Shown piece after piece: positions 1 to 8,768 of a stretch of 64,000 nucleotides of DNA. Below the pieces are notes generated by a model. The model did no database searches. It was not told where the DNA came from and saw only the letters and a list, made by a program, of their open reading frames with translations. Positions within the stretch are counted from its first letter, which is position 1; each line of letters begins with the position of its first letter. The position numbers and the translations under genes were made by a program. Origin of the DNA: JAHFUI01 sp039931615 (GTDB lineage: Bacteria; Acidobacteriota; Vicinamibacteria; Vicinamibacterales; CAVVIG01); NCBI GenBank assembly GCA_039931615.1, contig JBDTRR010000002.1, positions 1-64,000 of the forward strand, in the 5' to 3' direction.

Positions 1-42
1 TAGGGGACATTTCTAATGTGGTGGGAAGGGGACATTATCATC
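1..42. mobile_element. IS-end-like repeats at the left edge
   Basis: The nonamer GGGGACATT occurs at 4-12 and again at 29-37, in a setting (GGGGACATTTCTAATGTGG followed by GGGGACATTATCA) that resembles the multiple terminal repeats of IS21-like elements. No transposase is in the window, so this would be one end of an element lying to the left. The helicase reading frame begins inside it. The IS assignment rests on resemblance only. Confidence 0.4.
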
Positions 43-927
43 GAGGCACAACAGCGGCTCGCCGATCGGCCGGACCATGTCTACGCGCCGCTGCGCGAGC
101 TGGTCCGTCCCTACATCCTCAGGCGCCTGAAAACGGACAAGACCGTCATCGACGACCTGCCCGACAAGACCGAAGTGAAGGCGTACTGCTCGCTGAGCCG
201 CACGCAGGCGGCGCTCTATCAGCAGGCGGTGAAGAGCCTGGCCGACGAGCTGAACTCGACGCGCCGGCCCGCCGGCGACATCCAGCGCCGCGGCATCGTG
301 CTCGCGTTCCTGATGCGCTTCAAGCAGATCTGCAATCATCCATCGCAGTGGCTCGGCGATGACGCCTGGGCGGAAGCGGACAGCGGCAAGCTGGCCCGCC
401 TGCGCGAGATCGCGGCCGTCGTCGCGGCGAAGCAGGAGAAGATGCTCGTCTTCACCCAGTTCCGCGAGGTGACGGCGCCGGTGGCCTCATTTCTCGGGTC
501 GGTGTTCGGTCGGCCCGGGCTGGTCCTTCACGGCGGGACCGACGTCCGGCAGCGGCAGACCCTGGTCAGGCGGTTTCAGGAGGACGAGGACGTGCCGTTC
601 TTCGTCCTCTCGCTCAAGGCCGGCGGCACCGGCCTCAACCTCACCGCGGCGTCGCACGTGATTCATTTCGATCGGTGGTGGAATCCGGCGGTGGAGAATC
701 AGGCCACCGATCGCGCGTTCCGGATCGGTCAGACCAGGAACGTGCTGGTGCACAAGTTCTTGTGCCGCGGCACGGTTGAGGAGAAGATCGATCAGCTGAT
801 CGACTCGAAGCAGCAGCTGTCGCGGGATCTGCTGGAGGGCGGAGCGGAGCTGCTGCTGACGGAAATGACCAACGACGAGCTCCTGAAGCTGGTCGCCCTG
901 GACCTGCAAGCGGCGTCACCAGATTAG
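16..927 (+). CDS. SNF2-family helicase, 5'-truncated C-terminal part
   Basis: This is the C-terminal RecA-like half of a Swi2/Snf2 DNA-dependent ATPase. Family-like sequence begins near residue 13 (LRELVRPYILRRLKTDK). Helicase motifs V and VI are visible as SLKAGGTGLNLTAA and ATDRAFRIGQ, and the end (LLTEMTNDELLKLVALDL) is typical of full-length relatives. The N-terminal half, with Walker A and B, is missing: an in-frame TAG sits at positions 1-3 and the first codons lie in IS-end-like repeats. The gene therefore seems cut by an insertion, or a contig begins at a repeat. The remnant could not be an active ATPase. The SWIM-domain gene starts 3 bases downstream, an association common for this helicase group. 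Confidence 0.8.
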   Translation: MWWEGDIIIEAQQRLADRPDHVYAPLRELVRPYILRRLKTDKTVIDDLPDKTEVKAYCSLSRTQAALYQQAVKSLADELNSTRRPAGDIQRRGIVLAFLMRFKQICNHPSQWLGDDAWAEADSGKLARLREIAAVVAAKQEKMLVFTQFREVTAPVASFLGSVFGRPGLVLHGGTDVRQRQTLVRRFQEDEDVPFFVLSLKAGGTGLNLTAASHVIHFDRWWNPAVENQATDRAFRIGQTRNVLVHKFLCRGTVEEKIDQLIDSKQQLSRDLLEGGAELLLTEMTNDELLKLVALDLQAASPD

Positions 928-930
928 ACC

Positions 931-1776
931 ATGTATTACGACGACTGGAAACCGTACGTCCCGGCGGCGGAGCGGCGTCTCCAGGCCGCGCGCGCCGTCG
1001 CCCGGCTGGCGAGGAAAGGCCAGCAGACGTCGCCGGTCGTGATCGAGGGCCGCAAGATCGCCAGCACCTTCTGGGGCAAGGCCTGGTGCGACAACCTCGA
1101 GCGCTACAGCGACTACGAGAACCGGCTGCCCCGCGGGCGGACCTACGTCCGGAACGGATCGGTCGTCGACCTGCAGATCAGGCCGGGTTCGGTGCAGGCG
1201 ATGGTGAGCGGCTCGAGTCTGTATCGGACCGAGATCAACGTCGCCGCCGTCCCGGCGTCGCGCTGGACCCGCGTCTGCCGCGACTGCGCCGGCGCGATCG
1301 ACTCGGTCGTCGAGCTGCTGCAGGGGCGATTGTCCGAGGCCGTGATGACGCGGATCTGCCACCAGCAGACCGGCCTGTTCCCTTCTCCCGCCGAAATCAC
1401 ATTCACCTGCAGCTGTCCTGACTGGGCGGCGATGTGCAAACACGTCGCCGCGGTGCTCTACGCGATCGGCGCGCGGCTGGACCAGCAGCCCGACCTCCTG
1501 TTCGCGCTGCGCCGGGTCGACCAGCAGGATCTGATCACGCGGGCGGGCCGGGGTCTCGAGACGACTGGAGCGGGACCGGCTGCCGGGAAGGTCCTCGACG
1601 TCGACGATCTGTCGGCGATGTTCGGGATCGAGATGGCGCAGGTTCCGGTGCCGCAGCCGCCAGTGGCGGCCGTTCGCAAACAGTTGGCGGCGCGCGCCAA
1701 ACCGGCGACTCGCGTCAAACCTGCGGCGAGCCGGGTCGCGAAGTTGGCCGCCCGTCGGACCAGGCGGAAATTGTGA
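931..1776 (+). CDS. SWIM zinc-finger protein
   Basis: The 281-residue product carries a SWIM zinc finger near residues 158-171 (CSCPDWAAMCKH, the CxCx(n)CxH pattern), a fold thought to bind DNA or proteins. The N-terminus (YYDDWKPYVP) and the conserved FWGKAWCDNLE stretch are usual for the SWIM proteins encoded beside bacterial SNF2 helicases, and the gene follows the helicase with only a 3-base gap, so joint transcription and partnership are likely. The last 60 residues are rich in Ala, Lys and Arg, a basic tail that may contact nucleic acid. There is no signal peptide, so it should be cytoplasmic. Its biochemical role is unknown. Confidence 0.85.
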   Translation: MYYDDWKPYVPAAERRLQAARAVARLARKGQQTSPVVIEGRKIASTFWGKAWCDNLERYSDYENRLPRGRTYVRNGSVVDLQIRPGSVQAMVSGSSLYRTEINVAAVPASRWTRVCRDCAGAIDSVVELLQGRLSEAVMTRICHQQTGLFPSPAEITFTCSCPDWAAMCKHVAAVLYAIGARLDQQPDLLFALRRVDQQDLITRAGRGLETTGAGPAAGKVLDVDDLSAMFGIEMAQVPVPQPPVAAVRKQLAARAKPATRVKPAASRVAKLAARRTRRKL

Positions 1777-1779
1777 AGC

Positions 1780-1807
1780 GTCAATCGTGAATCGTGAATC
1801 GTGAATC
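1780..1807. repeat. 7-nt tandem repeat before the ankyrin gene
   Basis: The unit AATCGTG is repeated three times followed by a partial copy. It supplies several in-frame or near-frame GTG codons immediately before the ankyrin gene, so copy-number change could move the available start. Confidence 0.6.
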
Positions 1808-2511
1808 CCCCCGACCGCTCCCTCCACGCGCTCCTCCGGCTCATCGCCACGCGCGATCCGGCAACGGCGTCGCGGCTGCTGTCTGAGTCGCCGGTGCTTG
1901 CACGACAGGCCGTCGAAGTCGGTGCGACTCGCGAAGCGGCGAGCCCGTACTTTCTGGCGGCAATCACCCACTATGTCTACGCCGGCGACACCGCCCTGCA
2001 CATCGCGGCGGCGGCCTACCAGGCAGGCGTCAGCAAGCAGCTCATTTCCGCGGGCGCGAATGTCGGCGCGAGAAACCGGCGCGGCGACGAACCGCTGCAC
2101 TACGCGGCCGACGGGTCGCCCGAGTCTGTCGCCTGGGATCCCGATGCGCAGTACGCGATCGTCGAACTGCTGATTGCGGCGGGCGCCGACCCCAATTCGA
2201 AGAACGACAGCGGCGTCGCACCCGTGCACCGCGCCGTGCGGACACGCTGCGCGGCCGCCGTCCGGGCACTCCTGATCAACGGCGCTGACGCCCTGACCAG
2301 GAACAAGGCGGGCTCGACGCCTCTTCATCTCGCGGTCCAGAACACCGGCCGCGGCGGCAGCGGCTCCGCAGCGGCACGTGACCAGCAGCAGAAAATCATC
2401 CGGCTGCTGCTCGAGTACGGCGCCGGTCCGGAGGAGAAGAACGCCGCCGGCCGGTCGGTCAGGGATTGCGCCAGGGGCGACTGGATTCACGCGGTGCTGG
2501 CCGGCGAATGA
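1801..2511 (+). CDS. Ankyrin-repeat protein
   Basis: The 236-residue protein has about five ankyrin repeats from residue ~58 to the end, each with the TALHIAA / PLHYAA / PVHRAV / PLHLAV helix-turn-helix signature and the GADPNSKN-type beta-hairpin loop. Such domains bind other proteins. No signal peptide or membrane segment is visible, so a cytoplasmic role is expected. The frame opens with GTG (1801) inside a short tandem repeat. No good ATG lies upstream in the same frame, so GTG is preferred. It follows the SNF2/SWIM pair by 24 bases and may be cotranscribed, but nothing shows a shared function. Confidence 0.8.
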   Translation: MNPPDRSLHALLRLIATRDPATASRLLSESPVLARQAVEVGATREAASPYFLAAITHYVYAGDTALHIAAAAYQAGVSKQLISAGANVGARNRRGDEPLHYAADGSPESVAWDPDAQYAIVELLIAAGADPNSKNDSGVAPVHRAVRTRCAAAVRALLINGADALTRNKAGSTPLHLAVQNTGRGGSGSAAARDQQQKIIRLLLEYGAGPEEKNAAGRSVRDCARGDWIHAVLAGE

Positions 2512-2604
2512 CGACGTTTGCACCGGTACGCGGCGACTACGCTCGCGGTGTCCGGACCGCTGACGGCCGCGGCTGGGCCGGTTCGGCGATCGCGATCCGG
2601 GGCG

Positions 2605-2814
2605 TCATTTCCACTCAGGCAAGGCACCGGTTTCGCCCTTCACCTCGAGATAGACGTGGATGTGCGGGTTGGTCCAGCCGATCTTCACGACGACCCCTGA
2701 CAGCGTCACGGGCCTGTCCGCGTCGTATTCGGCGGCGAACCAATGATGGGCCGACGCCGACGCCGCGACGAGCAGACCGAGCCCGAATGCGGAAACGGCT
2801 TTCATCCGACGCAT
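2605..2814 (-). CDS. DUF6152-like exported protein, truncated
   Basis: A signal peptide (MRRMKAVSAFGLGLLVAASA) is followed by the start of a DUF6152 domain: AHHWFAAEYDADRPVTLSG and then WTNPHIHVYLEV. Relatives, including the copy at 51154-51627 here, go on past the WxFE region, but this frame stops at GALPEWK. Neither of the other two frames downstream restores the domain. It therefore looks 3'-truncated and may be a pseudogene. The start at 2814 is chosen because a G-rich ribosome-binding-like stretch precedes it. It lies 31 bases after the hydrolase gene on the same strand. The function of DUF6152 is unknown. Confidence 0.55.
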   Translation of the reverse strand: MRRMKAVSAFGLGLLVAASASAHHWFAAEYDADRPVTLSGVVVKIGWTNPHIHVYLEVKGETGALPEWK

Positions 2815-2845
2815 GCGGTACCCCCCGGACACGGCTGTCCGTCGC

Positions 2846-3700
2846 TCAGTGTTTACGGAGAAACGTCAGGACCGCCCGATTGAAGACCTCGGGCTGCTCC
2901 CAGTAGGACGAGTGCCCCGCTTCCGGCACGACCACCGACTCCGAGCGTTTGATGCGGGCCGAGAACAGCTTGAGCAGCGGCGGCGGCGCGAAGAGATCGG
3001 CGCCTCCGGTGAGCAACAACGTCGGCGTGCTGATCTGCTCCAGCGCGGCGAACGTCACGCGATTGCGCATCGTCTGGGCCGGCGCCGTCGGCCCCTCCGG
3101 CCGGCTGAGGTGCTCCAACTCCACCCAGCGCTTCGTCCCCTCGGGATTGGCGGCGCGGTAGGACGGTCCCAGTTCGCGGATTTCCGGCGGCAGGGCATTG
3201 AACTGCGGGGCCGGCCGCAGCCGGCGGCCCAGTTCCAGATAGTCCTCGTCCTGCACGGCGCCGATGCTGTTGGCGACCACCAGACTGCGCAGGCGTTCTG
3301 GGAACGACAGCGCAAAGTCCAGCGCGACGAAGGCGCCGCCGGCGGTGCCGACGAGATGGATGCGATTGACGCCGAGATGGTCGAGCAGCGCCAGGAGATC
3401 GTCCGCGCCGGTGCCAGGCTGGATGCCGGCGGGATCGATCACCGACCGGCCAAAGCCCCGCCGGTCGTAGGCGATGACGCGATAGCCGCGGGCCGTGAAC
3501 GCCGGCGTCTGATAGTCCCAGACGCGGCTGCTGCCCGTGTTGGCATGCAGCAGCACCACCGGCACCCCGCTGCCGCCGGTGTCGGTGTACCAGATGCGAA
3601 CGCCGGGAAGATCCGCATGCGCTTCACGCGCGGGCACCGGAGCCGCCGCCGTGATCCAGGCGGCGAGGACGCAAACGATCCATCGAGGCAGATGACGCAT
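2846..3700 (-). CDS. Alpha/beta-hydrolase fold protein lacking the nucleophile serine
   Basis: This 284-residue protein has a signal peptide (residues 1-24) and a clear alpha/beta-hydrolase layout: VVLLHANTGSS (oxyanion region), YDRRGFGRS, the nucleophile-elbow position, LLLTGGADLFAPP (acid loop) and PEAGHSSYWEQP (catalytic His). The elbow, expected as GxSxG, reads VGTAGGAFVAL, so Ala120 stands where the serine should be. Either the enzyme is inactive, or it works without a covalent nucleophile as a few family members do. It is exported and sits among other exported proteins of unknown role. Substrate is not predictable. Confidence 0.8.
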   Translation of the reverse strand: MRHLPRWIVCVLAAWITAAAPVPAREAHADLPGVRIWYTDTGGSGVPVVLLHANTGSSRVWDYQTPAFTARGYRVIAYDRRGFGRSVIDPAGIQPGTGADDLLALLDHLGVNRIHLVGTAGGAFVALDFALSFPERLRSLVVANSIGAVQDEDYLELGRRLRPAPQFNALPPEIRELGPSYRAANPEGTKRWVELEHLSRPEGPTAPAQTMRNRVTFAALEQISTPTLLLTGGADLFAPPPLLKLFSARIKRSESVVVPEAGHSSYWEQPEVFNRAVLTFLRKH

Positions 3701-3736
3701 GGGTCGCGCTGGCGCTCTTCGTCTTCTGTATGTGGA

Positions 3737-3754
3737 GTCCGGCTTGAGCCGGAC
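3737..3754. repeat. REP-like palindrome (GTCCGGCT/AGCCGGAC)
   Basis: GTCCGGCTTGAGCCGGAC is a near-perfect palindrome in the gap between two minus-strand genes. The same core recurs at many sites in the window. Confidence 0.7.
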
Positions 3755-3766
3755 CGTTGACAGGCG

Positions 3767-4621
3767 TCAATTCCTGGGACGCAGGTCGCCGCGCAAATAC
3801 TGATCGAATTTCTGGTTCTCGAGGCAGATGAACTCGATCAGGTCGCCGTCGAGCAGCAGCCGCTGGTTGACCCTCACCGTCCAGGGCTTCGTGTAGGCCT
3901 TGGGATCCTCGACCGTGATGTCGATCTGCAGCGTGCCGTAGTTCGGCCGGCGGTAACGCTCGGTCATCTTCCCGGTCGACGTCAACGGACTGCCCCAGAT
4001 GTCCAGCCAGACATCGTCGCGGAAACCGGTCGTCTCGACGACCAGCGTGTCGCCGTCCCATTTCCCGATCGAGTAGCCGTACCACCACGGCTGCGGGTCG
4101 TTGTCGGGCAGCGAGCGGCCATCGGTGAAGATCTGCCGCAGGCCGTAGTTGGGCTCGAAGATCATCACCAGCAGGTCCGGGGTCTGGATCATCTTCCGCG
4201 GCTGCCCGTGCGTGTGGAACTGCATCAGTCCCATCGGCAGGCAGAGGGCATCGGGGTTGTCCTTCTGGTTGTCGGCGCGGCGCTGCTTCAGGAGATCCGC
4301 GGCCCAGGGCGTGAACGGCAGCCCCTCCTTGAAGCCGGCGCCGGCGTCGCGGAACGTGGCGATCGGAGGACCGTCGACCGGAGGCGCCGGCGCGGCGGCC
4401 GCCTGGCCCCGCTGCCCGCCGGCCGCCCGGACGATGCCCCACATCCCGGACAGATCGGGCTTGCCGTTGGCCAGCTTCGGCGCCGGCGCGTTGAGATCCG
4501 GTTTGCCGTCGGCGGTCTTCGGCAGGTTCGCCGCGGGATAGGCGGGCCACTGTGCCGAAAGCGTGGGCGAGATGACGGCGACGACCGTCGCCAGGCCAGC
4601 CGCGGTAAGCAATCGTTTCAT
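3767..4621 (-). CDS. Exported protein of the DGKPDLSG family, unknown function
   Basis: The 284-residue product has a signal peptide (MKRLLTAAGLATVVAVISP, cleavage after LSA) and then two copies of a DGKPDL motif, the second as NGKPDLSGMWG. The middle contains the family core MGLMQFHTHGQPRKMIQTP, followed by IGKWDGDTLVVETTGF and a C-terminal NYGTLQIDITVEDP...KPWTVRVNQ beta-rich part. A paralog is at 18058-19068, and more distant relatives at 34092 and 51642 share the W-x-G-(D/S)-T-L-V-V-x-T core. These proteins are frequent in Acidobacteriota but uncharacterised. A GGGGGAGG stretch just upstream supports this start. Periplasmic or surface location is inferred. Confidence 0.75.
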   Translation of the reverse strand: MKRLLTAAGLATVVAVISPTLSAQWPAYPAANLPKTADGKPDLNAPAPKLANGKPDLSGMWGIVRAAGGQRGQAAAAPAPPVDGPPIATFRDAGAGFKEGLPFTPWAADLLKQRRADNQKDNPDALCLPMGLMQFHTHGQPRKMIQTPDLLVMIFEPNYGLRQIFTDGRSLPDNDPQPWWYGYSIGKWDGDTLVVETTGFRDDVWLDIWGSPLTSTGKMTERYRRPNYGTLQIDITVEDPKAYTKPWTVRVNQRLLLDGDLIEFICLENQKFDQYLRGDLRPRN

Positions 4622-4703
4622 AGCCCTCCCCCTGTCTCAGATTGGCGAGCCGATCCAGGCCCGAAACGGACCGATCTTATCCCGTGTGCCGGTTGGCAAA
4701 ATC

Positions 4704-4770
4704 CGAAAAAGGGGTCGGGAGTCTTTTCCAGATCCTGCCACCCCAAGAAATGACTCCCGACCCCTTTTTC
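4704..4770. mobile_element. MITE-like palindromic element (GAAAAAGGGGTCGGGAGTC ends)
   Basis: Nineteen-base perfect inverted repeats, 4704-4722 and 4752-4770, flank a short spacer. The same ends occur at 36224-36290 as 27-base inverted repeats with direct flanks, and a half-copy is at 53031-53055. It lies between actF (minus, ending at 4818) and the next gene on the same strand, so its transcript could also form a terminator-like hairpin. Confidence 0.7.
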
Positions 4771-4817
4771 CTTTTCTGCAACACGAGAGGCCTCAGGGCC
4801 TGCAGTACGACTGAACC

Positions 4818-6002
4818 TTATCCCTGGGCGTGATGACCGCTGACGGCGACGAGGTCGGGATCGCCAAGCGGGACGGCCGGCGCGCCCTTCAGAATCCACG
4901 CCAGCACCAGGCCGAAGGCGCCGAAGCCGCCAGCGGTCAGCCCGATCTCCCAGAGACCCAGGCGCGGCACATCACCAACAACGGCCGGAAAGATCATCAG
5001 GTAGAGATCGAGCCATCGACCGACCAGGATCGTCACCGCCACGAAACCGATCGCCGGGCGACTGCGCTTGGCGTCGCGGCGCAGCAGGACGGCGAACGGA
5101 ACGAGCCAGTTGAGGACGATGTTGGCGAGAAACAGCACCCACCAGACGCCGTGGGTCCGCCGGACGAAGTAGGCGGTCTCTTCCGGAATGTTGGTGTACC
5201 AGATCAACATGTACTGGCTGAACCAGATGTACATCCAGAACACGCTGAACGCGAACAGCAGCTTGCCGAGATCGTGCAGATGATCGTCGGTCAGGACCTG
5301 GCGAAGCGGCCCGGCGCGCTCCAGCCACAGCGCCACGACGACGATCGCCGCCAGGCCGCTCAGAAACAGACCGGCGAAATTGTAGACGCCGAAGATCGTG
5401 CTGTACCAGAGCGGCTCGAGCGACATCACCCAGTCGACGCTGGCCAGCGTGAACGTCACGGCGAAGACCATCAGGAACGCTGCCGACAGCCGGACGTTGG
5501 CCCGCGTCCAGCGCCGATCGCCGTCGCCGTCCTGGCGGAGCGAGGCGCGGCGGATCGCCATCGCAAAGCCGATCCAGATCAGCGCGTAGGTGACGGCGCG
5601 GAACAGGAAGAACGGGCGGGACAGCCAGGCCAGCTTGAAGGCCAGCGCCGGGCTCGACGCCACCGCCCCCGCAGCGGCGGTCCAGGAATACAACTGCGGC
5701 CGCGCCACCAGTACCGCGCCAAGAAGAACGGCCGAACACGGCAGCGTCCCGACCAGCGCTTCGGGCACGCGCCGGACCGCCGCACTCCAGCTCGCCCCGG
5801 TCGTGTAGTGGATGGCGACGAAGCACAGCCCGGCCAGTCCCAGCCCGAGCGCATAATAGGCGACCAGCAGCCAGCTCGCCCACATCCGATCCGGCGCCAT
5901 CAGGGCGCCGCCGGCCGCCGCGGCGGCGCCGATCGCGGCGAGACCGATCAACGCCTGCCGGGTGCGCGGCGCGATCTGCAGCCGCGGCAGATCGGCGTTC
6001 AC
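4818..6002 (-). CDS. actF: Alternative complex III subunit ActF (NrfD-like membrane protein)
   Basis: This 394-residue integral membrane protein has about ten hydrophobic segments, beginning at residue ~18, and no cofactor motif. Its sequence (TFTLASVDWVMSLEPLWYSTIFGVY region, then VFWMYIWFSQYMLIWYTNIPEE) matches the ActF / NrfD-like subunit of ACIII, the quinol:cytochrome c or quinol:oxidase reductase that replaces the bc1 complex in many bacteria. ActF with ActC forms the membrane core that binds menaquinol. Its start overlaps the actE stop by four bases (ATGA), so translation is coupled. It is the last gene of the operon. No terminal oxidase genes follow here. Confidence 0.9.
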   Translation of the reverse strand: MNADLPRLQIAPRTRQALIGLAAIGAAAAAGGALMAPDRMWASWLLVAYYALGLGLAGLCFVAIHYTTGASWSAAVRRVPEALVGTLPCSAVLLGAVLVARPQLYSWTAAAGAVASSPALAFKLAWLSRPFFLFRAVTYALIWIGFAMAIRRASLRQDGDGDRRWTRANVRLSAAFLMVFAVTFTLASVDWVMSLEPLWYSTIFGVYNFAGLFLSGLAAIVVVALWLERAGPLRQVLTDDHLHDLGKLLFAFSVFWMYIWFSQYMLIWYTNIPEETAYFVRRTHGVWWVLFLANIVLNWLVPFAVLLRRDAKRSRPAIGFVAVTILVGRWLDLYLMIFPAVVGDVPRLGLWEIGLTAGGFGAFGLVLAWILKGAPAVPLGDPDLVAVSGHHAQG

Positions 6003-6565
6003 TTGGCGCCGGTCTCCGCGCCGGCCCGACGCATTGAACGCACGTGCAGGATCGCCTTCCAGCGATCGTCGCGCGAGATCTGGGACGCATACGACGGCAT
6101 GCTGTTCTGCCCGTTGGTGACGATCAGGAACATCTGGGCGTCGGTCTTGTCCTGCGTCTGAGCGCGGGACAGCGGCGGCGGGACAGGAAAGCCGTGCTGC
6201 GGAACGGGCCCGTCGCCCTCGCCCGCCGCCCCGTGACAGGGCTGGCAGAAGGCGGCAAACACCGCCGCGCCGCGCTCGGCGGCAGCGCCGTCGCCGGGCT
6301 GGAACGGGTTGACCATCAGGGCGGCATCCTCCCCGGCCGGAAGCGGCGGCAGGCCGCGTGGAATGGTCCCGGGCGCCGGCGCGCGCAGCGTCATCCCATC
6401 GGAAAAATTCGGATTCTCCTCGAACGCGTTGTAGCGCGGCGTCCGGGCCATGTTCGGCAGGTACTCGATGCCAAGGCCCCGCTTCGGCAGCCGTGCATAG
6501 ACGTTCAGCCCGATCGAAACCACCAGGGCCGCGCCAAGGACGACGGCCAGGCTCGGACGAGGCAT
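5999..6565 (-). CDS. actE: Alternative complex III subunit ActE (monoheme cytochrome c)
   Basis: The 188-residue protein has one N-terminal hydrophobic segment (residues ~5-24), the ActE-type stretch IEYLPNMARTPRYNAFEENP, and a class I cytochrome c domain with heme site CQPCH and a probable Met ligand in NSMPSY. In ACIII it is the periplasmic monoheme subunit that receives electrons from the ActA/ActB side. The start overlaps the end of the fused actCD gene by a base or two and its stop overlaps actF, so the cluster is a tightly coupled operon. It could be anchored by an uncleaved N-terminal helix. Length and order fit the family. Confidence 0.9.
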   Translation of the reverse strand: MPRPSLAVVLGAALVVSIGLNVYARLPKRGLGIEYLPNMARTPRYNAFEENPNFSDGMTLRAPAPGTIPRGLPPLPAGEDAALMVNPFQPGDGAAAERGAAVFAAFCQPCHGAAGEGDGPVPQHGFPVPPPLSRAQTQDKTDAQMFLIVTNGQNSMPSYASQISRDDRWKAILHVRSMRRAGAETGAK

Positions 6566-6566
6566 G

Positions 6567-8660
<2,094 letters not shown>

Positions 8661-8768
8661 CTCGACCGCCCGCCAGCACCAACGCAATCACGACCGCCCG
8701 GGAGGACCGCAAGGCAAGTTTCGTGTTTTCGTGTTTTCGTGGCAGTTCGTCTCGCATCGCTCTCTCGA

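Noticed and set aside
4704..4770. Intrinsic terminator after actF
   Set aside because: A strong hairpin with T-rich ends is present and might terminate, but identical arms at 36224 and 53031 show that it is a dispersed element, so it is listed as such.
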